Below the pieces are notes generated by a model, which searched no databases, was not told the DNA's origin, and was given only the letters and a program-made list of their open reading frames with translations. This document shows, piece after piece, positions 9,220 through 17,882 of a DNA stretch of 64,000 bases. The position numbers and the translations under genes were made by a program. This stretch comes from Nevskiales bacterium. GTDB lineage: Bacteria; Pseudomonadota; Gammaproteobacteria; Nevskiales; Nevskiaceae. Location of the stretch: assembly GCA_028698335.1 (NCBI GenBank), contig JAQVDP010000003.1:111350-175349 (forward strand). Direction: 5' to 3'. How positions within the stretch are numbered: the first letter of the stretch is position 1; every line of letters begins with the position of its first letter.

Positions 9220-9651
9220 ATGGACGAGCGTGACGAGTTGGAAGCCCCGGAAGGGGCGGCGGAACAGTTTCTGAACTGGCGGGAACGGATGCGGGAGTTT
9301 CTCCGCCAGTTGTTCGACATGCAGTTCCAGCAACTGATCACGCCACGGATGCTGCCGACGATCTATCTGCTGGCGATCGTCGCCAGCGGCTATGCCGTGC
9401 TGGCATTCGCGGTCGAGGGATTCGCACGGTCGACGGGGATCGGTCTGTTCCGTCTGCTGGTGGTGGCGCCGGCCGGCTTCATGGTGCTGGTGACGGTGAG
9501 CCGGATCGCGCTTGAGTTTCTGTTGGTGGTGTTTCGTCTGGCGGTCGACGTCAGCCAGATGGCCGGCCACACCGGCGATATCGCCAGCGGTCTGCCCCGC
9601 ATCCAGTTCTGGAAGGGCCTGCTTGGCGGCAGCCGCCCGCGGGGGCGCTAG
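9220..9651 (+). CDS. DUF4282-like inner-membrane protein
   Basis: 143 aa. An acidic N terminus is followed by a juxtamembrane stretch (FDMQFQQLITPRMLPTIY) and two hydrophobic helices (about residues 45-65 and 75-100). The FDxxFxxxITPRMLPTIYLL type of pattern is typical of DUF4282 proteins, which are small two-helix membrane proteins of unknown role. The gene follows the DUF445 gene by 26 bp on the same strand and is probably in one operon with it. The C terminus is soluble and basic (GGSRPRGR). Nothing in the sequence points to a substrate or catalytic activity. Confidence 0.75.
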   Translation: MDERDELEAPEGAAEQFLNWRERMREFLRQLFDMQFQQLITPRMLPTIYLLAIVASGYAVLAFAVEGFARSTGIGLFRLLVVAPAGFMVLVTVSRIALEFLLVVFRLAVDVSQMAGHTGDIASGLPRIQFWKGLLGGSRPRGR

Positions 9652-10097
9652 CGCCGGATGCGGATTGCGGCGAGGTCCGCGCGTGCCGACCGCGCGCCAC
9701 GTGCGGCGTGCCGCTGTTCATAAGCGCGGGGGCGCCACGGCGCCGGACGGCACAGTCGCCGGTACGCCGGAGACAGCACGTAGACTTCGGCGCGCCGGCG
9801 GGCGCCGTCGGCACCGCTGACGGTCACCGGCAGACGGCGATAGTAGTCGCTCTCGTAACGGTCGAGTCGTCGCAGCTGTGCCGCCGAGACGTCGATGAGC
9901 AGACCCCGCGTCCGCACCGTGGCGGCCGGGACCAGCCCGGGAAACGTGTGCCCGTGGAGGCTGACGCGTCGGAATCCCCGCAGCGTCGCGATCGCCGCCG
10001 GCGGGTGGTTCCCGACCACGATCCTGCGGACCTGCGGCGACAGCAGGCTGCCGTAGACGAACAGCGGGACGGTTGGCTCGGATCTAGGGGGCGGCAT
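9648..10097 (-). CDS. Gamma-glutamylcyclotransferase (AIG2)-like protein
   Basis: 149 aa from the ATG at 10097, which lies inside the end of the preceding gene (14-bp overlap). The longer frame is a shadow of that gene. The N-terminal VPLFVYGSLLSPQVRR is the hallmark YGSL motif of the AIG2/gamma-glutamylcyclotransferase fold, whose loop binds the glutamyl moiety. A following LRGFRRVSLHGHTFPGLVPA, LLIDVSAAQLRRLDRYE and YYRRLPVTV complete the usual core, including the acidic residue in LDRYE expected for catalysis. Members cyclise gamma-glutamyl-amines or form 5-oxoproline. The exact substrate is not clear here. The C terminus overlaps the stop of the convergent DUF4282 gene by 4 bp. Confidence 0.85.
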   Translation of the reverse strand: MPPPRSEPTVPLFVYGSLLSPQVRRIVVGNHPPAAIATLRGFRRVSLHGHTFPGLVPAATVRTRGLLIDVSAAQLRRLDRYESDYYRRLPVTVSGADGARRRAEVYVLSPAYRRLCRPAPWRPRAYEQRHAARGARSARADLAAIRIRR

Positions 10098-10683
10098 GTT
10101 CGAGCCACTGCAGGGCCTGTTCGAGACGGTCGTTGCCCCAGAACAGTTCGTCGCCGACCCTGAAGTTGGGCGCACCGAACATTCCCAGACTCCGGGCGCG
10201 TTCGGTCTGGTCGCGCAGTTGCCGCTTGGCATCGGGGTGCTGGGCTACGTCGATCAGCGTCTGCGGGTCCTGACCGGCCTCGCGCAGACAGGCGCCGATC
10301 ACCGCCGGGTCGGCGATGTCGTGGTCGTCGACGAAATTGGCCCTGAACACCGCGGTTGCGAACGCCGGCAACCACGGCGTGTCCTGAAACCGGCAGGCGA
10401 CCCTGGCTGCGAGCAGTCCGTTGCGGGGGAACACCGAAGGACGCTGCCATGGCAGGCCGAGCAAAGCGCAGCTGCGCTCGAGGTCGCGCCACATGTAACG
10501 CCCCTTGAGCTGATAGAAATTGAACGGCGAGTCGGTGTAACCCTGCGCGCGCAGCAACGGCCCCAGCAGGAACGGCCGCCATCGCAGCTCCACGCCGGCG
10601 GCGGCGCAGACGGCACCGGCGCGGGCGGCTGCGGGATAGGAATAGGGGCTGCCGAACTCGAACCAGAATTCGATCGCGCGCAT
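10084..10683 (-). CDS. 2-hydroxychromene-2-carboxylate isomerase / DsbA-like (GST kappa) protein
   Basis: 199 aa. The sequence opens with IEFWFEFGSPYSYPAA, in which the Ser-Pro-Tyr-Ser motif (first serine about residue 12) replaces the CxxC of DsbA and binds glutathione in kappa-class GST and HCCA isomerases. An all-helical insert follows, then the C-terminal thioredoxin-fold part GMFGAPNFRVGDELFWGNDR with its cis-proline loop, both typical of the family. The cytosolic enzyme isomerises 2-hydroxychromene-2-carboxylate in naphthalene-type degradation, but many family members are of unknown substrate. No other naphthalene gene is nearby, so the broad call is safer. It is followed by the cyclotransferase-like gene with a 14-bp overlap. 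Confidence 0.85.
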   Translation of the reverse strand: MRAIEFWFEFGSPYSYPAAARAGAVCAAAGVELRWRPFLLGPLLRAQGYTDSPFNFYQLKGRYMWRDLERSCALLGLPWQRPSVFPRNGLLAARVACRFQDTPWLPAFATAVFRANFVDDHDIADPAVIGACLREAGQDPQTLIDVAQHPDAKRQLRDQTERARSLGMFGAPNFRVGDELFWGNDRLEQALQWLEHAAP

Positions 10684-10696
10684 CGGCGGCCTGCGC

Positions 10697-11131
10697 TCAG
10701 GCGGCCGACGGGAAGAAGTCGTTCGGAATTCTCGACAGCAGCTTGATGTCTCCGGTCGGCTGCGGCTTGCCGGCGGCGTTTGTCGTCAGCAGCTGGAACA
10801 CGACGACGCCCTGCGCGTGGCCGCGTTCGGCGCAGTGCGCGATCACGGCATCGGCATTGCGGCCGTCGTTCCGGAGCTGGGCGCGACCGACCTGGACGAA
10901 CCAGCGCGCGGCAGGGTTCTGAGCGGTCCAGGCGCGGATCTTGTCGAGGACCTCGTCCTGGGTGCGGCAGTCGGTGACGTCAGCCAGCTGCTTTTCGCCG
11001 TTGTTCTCGGTGTAGAGGAACAGCAGCTGTTCGGACTGCTGCAACAACTGTTCGGCGTAGCGGAAGGCGACCGGGATCGCGGTTTCCAGTGCGGTCGGGG
11101 TGTCGGCAGCAGCGTTTTCGGAAGATGACAT
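10697..11131 (-). CDS. Conserved-looking protein of unknown function
   Basis: 144 aa from the ATG at 11131. No strong ribosome-binding site is visible, but the reading frame has clean high-GC codon use and sits 13 bp upstream of the HCCA-isomerase-like gene on the same strand. The protein is soluble, begins with a low-complexity acidic/alanine-rich tail, then has an alpha/beta pattern with YAEQLLQQSEQLLFLYTEN and a hydrophobic strand GVVVFQLLTTN. No signal peptide, cysteine motif or recognised domain was found. It could be a small regulatory or binding protein. No function is proposed. Confidence 0.65.
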   Translation of the reverse strand: MSSSENAAADTPTALETAIPVAFRYAEQLLQQSEQLLFLYTENNGEKQLADVTDCRTQDEVLDKIRAWTAQNPAARWFVQVGRAQLRNDGRNADAVIAHCAERGHAQGVVVFQLLTTNAAGKPQPTGDIKLLSRIPNDFFPSAA

Positions 11132-11212
11132 GGTGACGCGAGAGTCTCGTTGGGATGAGGGCGGGAGGCGGTGCAAGCCCGCAAAGTATACCGCCAGGGC
11201 TGGTCGACCCGG

Positions 11213-11611
11213 TCAACGCAGCAGGGTTTGCAGCCGTGCCTGCATCTCTTCCACCGTCATGTCCTGCTTGAGTTCGCCGACCTGGTGGCCATCGCGGTCG
11301 AGCAGTGCGACCCAGCCGGTGGCGCGATTGGCCGCAAACAGCGGCAGGAAGCCGCGTTCGCGGGCGACCGATTCGGCCGCCGAGCGGGATGCGTCATCGG
11401 CGAAGTCGAGCACGATGAAGTCGATCTGCGCCCCGAATTCGGCTTCGACGGTCTTGAGTTTGGGCTTGATCAGCTTGCAGTTGTAGCACCACGGGGCTGA
11501 GAACAGCACCGCCATCGGCCGCGCCTGCGCGGCGGCGCAGACCTGCGTGGCCAACGCCAGCAGCAGCGCGGTCAGCGCGATGCGGAGGGGGGCGATGGTA
11601 CGGGGCGACAT
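11213..11611 (-). CDS. Thioredoxin-like exported protein
   Basis: 132 aa starting at the ATG at 11611; a TTG two codons upstream is less likely. A hydrophobic signal sequence (IALTALLLALATQVCAAAQA, about residues 11-30) leads into PMAVLFSAPWCYNCKLIKP, with a WCxxC redox motif (Cys42 and Cys45) in the thioredoxin position. The rest keeps the fold: an IDFIVLDFAD strand, a modified cis-proline region in RGFLPLFAANRATGWVALLD, and a final helix. It is probably a periplasmic or membrane-tethered thiol oxidoreductase supporting disulfide handling or cytochrome maturation. It stands alone, with only unknown or metabolic neighbours, so the partner is not known. Confidence 0.85.
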   Translation of the reverse strand: MSPRTIAPLRIALTALLLALATQVCAAAQARPMAVLFSAPWCYNCKLIKPKLKTVEAEFGAQIDFIVLDFADDASRSAAESVARERGFLPLFAANRATGWVALLDRDGHQVGELKQDMTVEEMQARLQTLLR

Positions 11612-11793
11612 GGGCAAAAAATGCGGACTGGATCGGCGCCCAGGGTAGCCCGCGTCCGGTGCCGGCGCCAGTTTCGCTGCAGTGCGTCATTTACCGCACA
11701 GCCGCGATCCCGCCTGATTTTGGTCAATGCAATGCGCACGGGGCTTATCCAGAATGTCGCCCATCGTTTCGACCCCTTGGATGGATTGTCACT

Positions 11794-13611
11794 ATGCCTG
11801 CATACAAAGCGCCGATGCGCGACATGCGCTTTCTGCTCAACGAAGTGTTCGACTACCCCGGCCACTACGCCGAGCTGTCCAATGGCAAGGATGCCGACCC
11901 GGATACCGTCAATGCGATTCTCGAGGAGTGCGCCAAGCTGTGCGAGGAAGAGCTGGCGCCGCTGAACCTGCCGGGTGACGAGGAAGGTTGCCATCTCGAG
12001 AACGGCGAGGTGCGGACGCCGAAGGGCTTCAAGGAGGCCTACACCCAGTTCATCGAAGGTGGCTGGCAGGGACTGTCGCATCCGACCGAATACGGCGGGC
12101 AGGGCATGCCGATGTCGCTCGGCCTGGTGAAGGCCGAGATGATGGGAACGGCGAACTGGTCGTTCAGCATGTACCCCGGGTTGTCGCTGGGCGCGATGAA
12201 CACCGTGATGCAGCACGCCACCGACGAGCAGAAGGCGATCTACATGCCGCCGCTGTGCGAAGGCCGCTGGTCGGGCACCATGTGTCTGACCGAGCCGCAG
12301 TGCGGAACCGATCTCGGACAGGTCAAGACCAAGGCCGAACCCAATGGCGACGGCACCTACAAGATCACCGGCACCAAGATCTTCATCTCCGCCGGTGAGC
12401 ATGACCTCACCGAGAACATCGTGCACATCGTGCTGGCGCGTCTGCCGGATGCGCCGCCGGGAACCAGGGGGATCTCGCTGTTCATCGTGCCGAAGATCAA
12501 GGTCAATGCCGACGGCAGCCTCGGCGAGCGCAACGGCGTGGTCTGCAGCGCGCTCGAACACAAGATGGGCATCAAGGCCTCCGCGACCTGCGTGCTGAAC
12601 TTCGAAGGCGCCGAAGGTGTCATGATCGCCGAACCCAACAAGGGCCTCGAGGCGATGTTCACGTTCATGAACACCGCCCGCATCGGTACCGCGATCCAGG
12701 GCGTGTGCCACGCCGAAGCCTCGTTCCAGGGCGCCGTCGCCTATGCCAAGGAGCGCCGCTCGATGCGCGCGCTGCGCGGCAAGCAGGAGCCGGACAAGGT
12801 CGCCGACGCGCTGATCCATCACGCCGATGTGCGCCGCATGCTGCTGACACAGAAGGCCTTCGCCGAAGGCGGCCGCGCGATGATCTATTTCGCCGCGCAG
12901 TACGCCGATCACATGACCAATGGCGTCACCGAAGGCGACGAGAAGAAATACAAGTACTGGGACGACAAGCTCGGCTTCTTCACTCCGATCCTGAAAGGCT
13001 TCCTGACCGAGATGGGGCTGGAAGCGGCGAATCAGGGCATCCAGGTGTTCGGCGGCCACGGCTACATCAAGGAACACGGCATGGAGCAGATCGCGCGGGA
13101 TGCGCGCATCGCCACCCTGTACGAAGGCACCACCGGCATCCAGGCGCTGGACCTGCTGGGCCGCAAGGTGCTGGTGATGACTCGCGGCAAGGCCGTGCGT
13201 GAGTTCACCGGCATGATCGCGAAGTTCGCGATGGAGCACATGTCCGATCCCAAGCTGCGCCGCTATGCGACTTCGCTGGCGCGTCTGGCCGCGGAGTGGA
13301 ACGTCCTGACGATGCGCATCATGCTGATGGCGCGCAAGGACCGCGAGCAGGTCAGCGCCGCCAGCCATCACTTCCTGATGTTCTCGGGCTACGTGACGAT
13401 GGCCTATTTCTGGGCGCTGCAGGCCGCGGTGGCGGGCAAACGCCTGGCCGAAGGCGGTGCCGAAAGCACCGAGTTCTACAAGGCCAAGATTGCCACGGCG
13501 CGGTTCTATTTCGACCACATCCTGCCGCGGTCGAAGGGCCATGCGACCTCGATGCTCAAGCCCAGCCGCTCGCTGACCAAGCTGCCGGTCGATCATTTCA
13601 TCTTCGAGTAA
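11794..13611 (+). CDS. Large acyl-CoA dehydrogenase (FadE-like, with C-terminal extension)
   Basis: 605-aa flavoenzyme starting at MPAYKAPMRDMRF; the upstream extension of the frame lacks sense. It oxidises an acyl-CoA to the enoyl-CoA, the first step of beta-oxidation, using FAD. The middle domain shows MCLTEPQCGTDLGQVKTKA and KIFISAGEHD. The C-terminal helical domain carries IQVFGGHGYIKEHGMEQIARD and LYEGTTGIQALDLLGRK, where the Glu of YEGTTG is in the usual catalytic-base position. About 120 extra C-terminal residues match the acetyl-CoA-dehydrogenase-like C-terminal domain (PF12806) of long-chain FadE-type enzymes. Chain length is not readable. It is a single-gene unit followed by a good terminator. 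Confidence 0.93.
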   Translation: MPAYKAPMRDMRFLLNEVFDYPGHYAELSNGKDADPDTVNAILEECAKLCEEELAPLNLPGDEEGCHLENGEVRTPKGFKEAYTQFIEGGWQGLSHPTEYGGQGMPMSLGLVKAEMMGTANWSFSMYPGLSLGAMNTVMQHATDEQKAIYMPPLCEGRWSGTMCLTEPQCGTDLGQVKTKAEPNGDGTYKITGTKIFISAGEHDLTENIVHIVLARLPDAPPGTRGISLFIVPKIKVNADGSLGERNGVVCSALEHKMGIKASATCVLNFEGAEGVMIAEPNKGLEAMFTFMNTARIGTAIQGVCHAEASFQGAVAYAKERRSMRALRGKQEPDKVADALIHHADVRRMLLTQKAFAEGGRAMIYFAAQYADHMTNGVTEGDEKKYKYWDDKLGFFTPILKGFLTEMGLEAANQGIQVFGGHGYIKEHGMEQIARDARIATLYEGTTGIQALDLLGRKVLVMTRGKAVREFTGMIAKFAMEHMSDPKLRRYATSLARLAAEWNVLTMRIMLMARKDREQVSAASHHFLMFSGYVTMAYFWALQAAVAGKRLAEGGAESTEFYKAKIATARFYFDHILPRSKGHATSMLKPSRSLTKLPVDHFIFE

Positions 13612-13634
13612 GCGGGCATCCGCGTTCGATCAAG

Positions 13635-13659
13635 GCGCCCCCGAGTGGGGCGCTTTTTT
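13635..13659 (+). terminator. Rho-independent terminator after acyl-CoA dehydrogenase
   Basis: A 7-bp GC-only stem (GCGCCCC at 13635-13641 with GGGGCGC at 13647-13653) has a short loop and is followed directly by six T. It lies 23 bp past the acyl-CoA dehydrogenase stop and would end that transcript. Confidence 0.85.
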
Positions 13660-13694
13660 GTTGTCGCGGGTTTGTCTTCCGGAACGCCGCCCCC

Positions 13695-13725
13695 CAAAAA
13701 AAACGGGGTGGCCTGGCCACCCCGT
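13695..13725 (-). terminator. Rho-independent terminator after the GlyGly-CTERM exoprotein
   Basis: Read on the minus strand, an 11-bp perfect inverted repeat (13703-13713 with 13715-13725; core CGGGGTGGCC) is followed by eight T. It lies 24 bp past the stop of the leftward 1027-aa gene and faces the terminator of the rightward gene. Confidence 0.88.
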
Positions 13726-13748
13726 GTGCTCGGGAATCAGCAGCGCGA

Positions 13749-16700
13749 TCAGACCGCCTCGCGATCGATCCTGCGCCGGCGCAGCCAGGCCACGCCGAGC
13801 AGCGGCAGCAGCAGCCCGAGGCCGGCGGCACCGCCGCCACCGCCGCCTGACGTTCCGCCGCCGGTGCCGCCGCCACCGGAACCGCCGCCGCCGGTGTTGT
13901 CATCGGGGACGGGGCCGACCTGGATGACGCGTTCCGCTCGATTCTCGCTGGCAGCGTCGTTGCTGTCGGTGACGGTCAGTCGTGCCGGATAGGCGCCGTT
14001 GGCGGCATAGGTGTGCTCGACGATCACCGAGCCCGCGCCGTTGAAGTCGCCGCTGGCGCTTTCGCCATCACCGAAGCCCAGGCTGTAGCTCTTAAGGCTC
14101 AGGCCCGGTTCGCTGACGCCACCACTGACGGTGAAGTTGACCGTGAACGGGGCTTCGCCGAACTGGTCGTCCGCCCCCAGCAATGCCAGAGGTGCCGCGC
14201 TGCTCAGGCAGGCCGCGGTCCCCTGCAGGGTGTAGTCGCCCACCGCGAGGGTGTCACGGCTCGGCGCCAGGTCGAGCCCGGTCCGGGTACGCACGTCGAT
14301 CGGGGAGATCACGCTGCCCGGCTGCAGGTCGCCGAAGATCGACTTGTCCGCGACGAGGTAGATGTGGCCATCGGTGGTGTAGGTGCTGGCCGCGTTGAGG
14401 TCGCCGACGTAGGAGAAGCTCAGCAGACCCGCGGTGCCCGCGGTGTAGGTGCCGTAGGAGAACGCCGGCGTGCCGGTCGACGTGTCCATCGACAGGTACA
14501 GGCTCTCGCCGCTCGAGCTCGACGTCAGCACGAACCAGTAGTTGCCCGGTAGCGGCGCCGGATCGAGGCTGTCGACCTTGATATCGAACACCAGCTGATC
14601 CGGCAGCGACGGCAGCTCGGCAACGCTGGCCCTGACCAGATCGGTCTGCGGCGTGCAGCCGTCCAGCGTGCAGTTGCCGGCCTCGCCCGCGGTGACGGTG
14701 ATGCCCGGCAGCGAGCAGCTGGTTTCCGGCACCGGTTCGGGTTCGATCGGCAGCGCGATGACGTTGCCGGCCCGTGAGCCGTTGGCGTTCTTGGCCACTA
14801 CGCGATAGTAGTAGGTGTCCACCGCCGGCGACGTCGAGTCGTCCTCGAACGCGGGCTTGCCGCTGGTCGAGCCGATCAGCTCGTTGACGTCGTTGGCGCT
14901 GGTGCCGCGATAGACGTCGTAGCCGGTGATCGGAGACCCGCCGTTGTCGGGCTCGCGCCACTGCAGCAGGGTGCTCGTCGACGAGCGCGATCCGGCAACG
15001 CAGGCGCCGCCGGGTGCGGTCGGTTCGAGGGTGTCGAACGCCGCCAGCAGCGTCTTGCCGCCGCTCTGGCGCACGATCACGCCGTCATCGGTGAACGAGT
15101 TCTTGCTCGGATCCTGTACGCAGGCACCGACGCAACCGTCGGCAAGTGCGAACAGGACGCGACCGTGATCGTCCTTGATGATGTCGTTGAAATCGAGCAG
15201 GTTGCGGTTGGAGCCGCAGGTGGTGCCGGACAGGCAGATGCCACCGGCGCCCTGGATCGGATCGTTCGGCGAGACGTTGACCGTATGCCAGGTCTGGCCG
15301 CCGTCGTAGGTCATCGCAACGTACGGATACCAGACGCCCTCGAAGTCCAGTGCCTCGGGATTGCCGTCGTCGGGGGTGCCGATGAAGGCGCAGGCGGCGC
15401 GATCACCGTCGCCGGCGACGGCTGTCGGGAACACCGCGTGCTTGATGCCTGCCGCTGCGCCGATATCCGCGTCGTTGATCCAGGTGTCGCCCTTGTCGCC
15501 GGACACGGTGACGTGCGGGCTGCCGGTGCCGTTGATGTAGCAGAAGTACGCGGTGCCGTCGGAGGCGATGCCGACGCCCGGGTCGTCACCGGGTTCGCTC
15601 TGCGGGACCGGCTTGACCGTCCAGGTCAGGCCGCTGTCCTCTGAGACCGATACCGCCTGGGTCGCGCCGCAGCCGCCGAACGGGACATAGACCGTGCCGT
15701 CGTTGTCGGCGACCTGAACGTGGCCGTGCAGGGCGCCGACGGAGCCGCCCTCGCAGTCGAGCGCGGGCTCGTAGATCGGGATGCCCGGCCCGAAGGTCTG
15801 TCCGCCGTCGTCGCTGCGGGCGCAGAACGCCGCCGCGACCGACTGCGAGCAGTAGTACACCGCGTAGCCGTCCGGATTGGCCAGGCCGGTGAAGTTCGGC
15901 GAGTACGGGCCGGATCCGATGGTCTGGTGGTCGACGCCGCCGTTGGGCGGTCCGATCTGGCCCGGGATCCAGGTGTCACCGTCGTCGTCGGAGTACGCGA
16001 AGATGCTGTTCGCGCCCGTCAGCTGGCTGGCGAAGGTGCGGCCGACGCTCTGTTCGGTCTCCAGGATCGGGTCCAGGGTTTCGACCGCCAGCGCGTAGGA
16101 GACGTCTTCCCAGGTCGCGTCGCAACTTGCCGGCAACGGGTTGCCGGCGGCATCGACCGCGTCGGCGTTCTCGGCGAAGGTCACCCGGTCGGTTTCGAGT
16201 GCGGCGATGAACATCGCCCGGCCGGTATGCGGATTGAAGCCGATCGTGGGCTCGCCGGCGCCGTCGGCCTTGCCGCTCGGGGACTGGTGGTAGGCGTACC
16301 GCGGTGCGATGCCGCTGGCCACCGGTGGCGGCGTGACGGTCCCCGGCGTCGGTGACGCCAGCGAGATCAGGGTTTCGGTCGAGCTCCCGGTCACCGTGAA
16401 CGGCACGATGCGGACGGTGTAGGTCCGGGCGCCGGCACCGGCGGCGATCGTCATGACCTCCGGGTTCGAGCCGCCGGCGGACTGGGCGACGATGGCGCCA
16501 CCCGCGTCGTATAGAAAGATGTCGTAGTCGTCGGCTGCGGCGGACCAGCCGACCGCGATGCGGACGGTCGCGCCGGGATGGGTCTGGTCGTAGTCGGCCG
16601 GAACGTCGACGGTCAGTGCGAAGTCGTCGCACGGAGCCACCGGGTCGATGCAGTCCGGAGCCCCGTTGGCGGTGATCCCGACCGGATTGGAGACCAGAAA

Positions 16701-16832
16701 AGGCCCCGACGTGTAGCTCAGGTCCGGTGCGGCGGGGCTGACGCTGCCGCTGTCCGGATCCGCGGCCCATGCCTGGACGGCACAGGCGGCGAGGGCCGCA
16801 GCCGCGACCTTCGCGATGTAGCGATTGTTCAT
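13749..16832 (-). CDS. Giant exoprotein with BNR propeller, FN3, PKD and GlyGly-CTERM anchor
   Basis: 1027 aa with GAGGAAACAAG before the ATG. Domains in order: a signal peptide (1-23); a jelly-roll region around 35-155 resembling the pre-peptidase C-terminal/proprotein type (AVGWSAAADDYDIFLYDAGG); a long sialidase/BNR-like propeller (about 180-640, with SDDGGQTFGPG, SEDSGLTW and YDGGQTWHT); a fibronectin type III domain (about 645-735, DNGGSPITGYDVYRGTS); a beta-rich segment; and a PKD domain (about 915-1000, HTYAANGAYPARLTV). It ends in a glycine-rich spacer, one hydrophobic helix and WLRRRR. That tail is a GlyGly-CTERM sorting signal, which rhombosortase proteases process during type II secretion. 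The sequence suggests an extracellular, surface-held glycan- or polymer-binding protein. Catalysis is not evident. Confidence 0.88.
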   Translation of the reverse strand: MNNRYIAKVAAAALAACAVQAWAADPDSGSVSPAAPDLSYTSGPFLVSNPVGITANGAPDCIDPVAPCDDFALTVDVPADYDQTHPGATVRIAVGWSAAADDYDIFLYDAGGAIVAQSAGGSNPEVMTIAAGAGARTYTVRIVPFTVTGSSTETLISLASPTPGTVTPPPVASGIAPRYAYHQSPSGKADGAGEPTIGFNPHTGRAMFIAALETDRVTFAENADAVDAAGNPLPASCDATWEDVSYALAVETLDPILETEQSVGRTFASQLTGANSIFAYSDDDGDTWIPGQIGPPNGGVDHQTIGSGPYSPNFTGLANPDGYAVYYCSQSVAAAFCARSDDGGQTFGPGIPIYEPALDCEGGSVGALHGHVQVADNDGTVYVPFGGCGATQAVSVSEDSGLTWTVKPVPQSEPGDDPGVGIASDGTAYFCYINGTGSPHVTVSGDKGDTWINDADIGAAAGIKHAVFPTAVAGDGDRAACAFIGTPDDGNPEALDFEGVWYPYVAMTYDGGQTWHTVNVSPNDPIQGAGGICLSGTTCGSNRNLLDFNDIIKDDHGRVLFALADGCVGACVQDPSKNSFTDDGVIVRQSGGKTLLAAFDTLEPTAPGGACVAGSRSSTSTLLQWREPDNGGSPITGYDVYRGTSANDVNELIGSTSGKPAFEDDSTSPAVDTYYYRVVAKNANGSRAGNVIALPIEPEPVPETSCSLPGITVTAGEAGNCTLDGCTPQTDLVRASVAELPSLPDQLVFDIKVDSLDPAPLPGNYWFVLTSSSSGESLYLSMDTSTGTPAFSYGTYTAGTAGLLSFSYVGDLNAASTYTTDGHIYLVADKSIFGDLQPGSVISPIDVRTRTGLDLAPSRDTLAVGDYTLQGTAACLSSAAPLALLGADDQFGEAPFTVNFTVSGGVSEPGLSLKSYSLGFGDGESASGDFNGAGSVIVEHTYAANGAYPARLTVTDSNDAASENRAERVIQVGPVPDDNTGGGGSGGGGTGGGTSGGGGGGAAGLGLLLPLLGVAWLRRRRIDREAV

Positions 16833-16989
16833 CTTGTTTCCTCGTCCCGGTTCAATCTCGCGCTTGCTGCGCTGTCTATATATGCGTCTCCTTTATGTCA
16901 CCGTGCGGGCGTGACCGCAATGCGTGAATTCACCCATTTGGGCAATGTAAACAAAAAGTTAACCCCATCCATTCCGACTCGCTCGGTAC

Positions 16990-17019
16990 AAAAAGAACCG
17001 GCCGCGATGCGGCCGGTTC
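16990..17019 (-). terminator. Rho-independent terminator after Slp lipoprotein gene
   Basis: On the minus strand an 11-bp perfect stem (GAACCGGCCGC with GCGGCCGGTTC, loop ATC) is followed by TTTTT. It lies about 55 bp downstream of the Slp-family lipoprotein stop. The rest of this intergenic space (16833-17073) has no further structure that I can support. Confidence 0.88.
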
Positions 17020-17073
17020 GGATCTGCTCGTTCGCGGTCCGGCCCGCGGCGTGGGGCCGGGGCGGGGGCTGGA

Positions 17074-17742
17074 TCAACGGCGGATCACCCCCCCGAGCGG
17101 TGCCCGGCCGCCCGGCGCCTGCGGCAGCTGTTTGGTGATGCTGGACGGTCCGGGCATGCCCTGCAGCGGCGACTGCAGCTGTGGCCCGGTCGGATCGCCC
17201 GGCTCCCGCGGCGGTGCGACGTAGTAGACGCGGTAGTAATACGGGTAGTAGTACGGATAGGGCCCGTAGAAGAACGGATCGACCACGTAGGTCGTGGTTG
17301 CCGTCTGCTGCCTGGGCTTCCACAGGTGCACGATCTGCGCACTGACCTTCGGGTAGGTGTATTCGAACTCGCCGACCTTGCGGACTTCGGTTCCGGTTGC
17401 GGTGCCGACCACGGTGACGTCGCGCCCGGGTTTGTAGGTCTCGGGATCAAGGAATCCGGCATAGCAGGCGAGGAAACGCCCCTGATCCTGGTCGACGTGT
17501 TTCGGGCGGCCCTGGCTGTCCAGCGGGCGACTCAGGATCTCGAAGCAGCTCTGGTCGGCGGTGTTGTTCATCGACAGGATCGGACCGCCCCAGCGGACCG
17601 TCGTTGCCGCGGCGGGCTCGGCGCCGGTTGATGCCTGGGCCGGCGTGGTGTCGGCGAATTCTCCGCGCAACGACTCGGGGGTCGTCGCACAGGCGGCCAG
17701 CGTGGCCGTGGCGAGCAACGCGGCGATACGGAAATGCAACAT
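17074..17742 (-). CDS. Slp family outer-membrane lipoprotein
   Basis: 222 aa from the ATG at 17742, with AGGAG eight bases upstream. The signal sequence ends in a lipobox (TLAACATT), so the protein is lipid-anchored. The following domain has the Slp/YeaY pattern: VRWGGPILSMNN, CFEILSRPLDSQGRP, GRFLACYAGFLDPETYKPGR and the strand-rich VTVVGTATGTEVRKVGEFEY. Slp proteins are starvation- or stationary-phase-induced outer-membrane lipoproteins of uncertain role. Beyond the domain there is a striking Tyr/Pro-rich stretch (GPYPYYYPYYYRVYYV) and a proline/glycine-rich tail. It is a single-gene transcription unit ending at a strong hairpin. Confidence 0.9.
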   Translation of the reverse strand: MLHFRIAALLATATLAACATTPESLRGEFADTTPAQASTGAEPAAATTVRWGGPILSMNNTADQSCFEILSRPLDSQGRPKHVDQDQGRFLACYAGFLDPETYKPGRDVTVVGTATGTEVRKVGEFEYTYPKVSAQIVHLWKPRQQTATTTYVVDPFFYGPYPYYYPYYYRVYYVAPPREPGDPTGPQLQSPLQGMPGPSSITKQLPQAPGGRAPLGGVIRR

Positions 17743-17882
17743 GGTGGTGCTCCTGATGCGCTGGCAAGTCAATCTGTCCGCGCCGTTACGGCCAGCTCGT
17801 TAGCGGCGTCCGGACCCTCTCTAAGGTACGAACGCTAGCGGCTGACGGATGAACGGATTGTGAATGCCGGCCAGCGTGTCGA

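Noticed and set aside
11572..13596. 674-aa minus-strand ORF
   Set aside because: Shadow of the acyl-CoA dehydrogenase, with His/Arg/Gln-rich sequence and no domain.
13855..13905. Glycine-codon repeats that look like a short tandem array
   Set aside because: They encode the glycine linker of the GlyGly-CTERM protein and are not a CRISPR or regulatory repeat.
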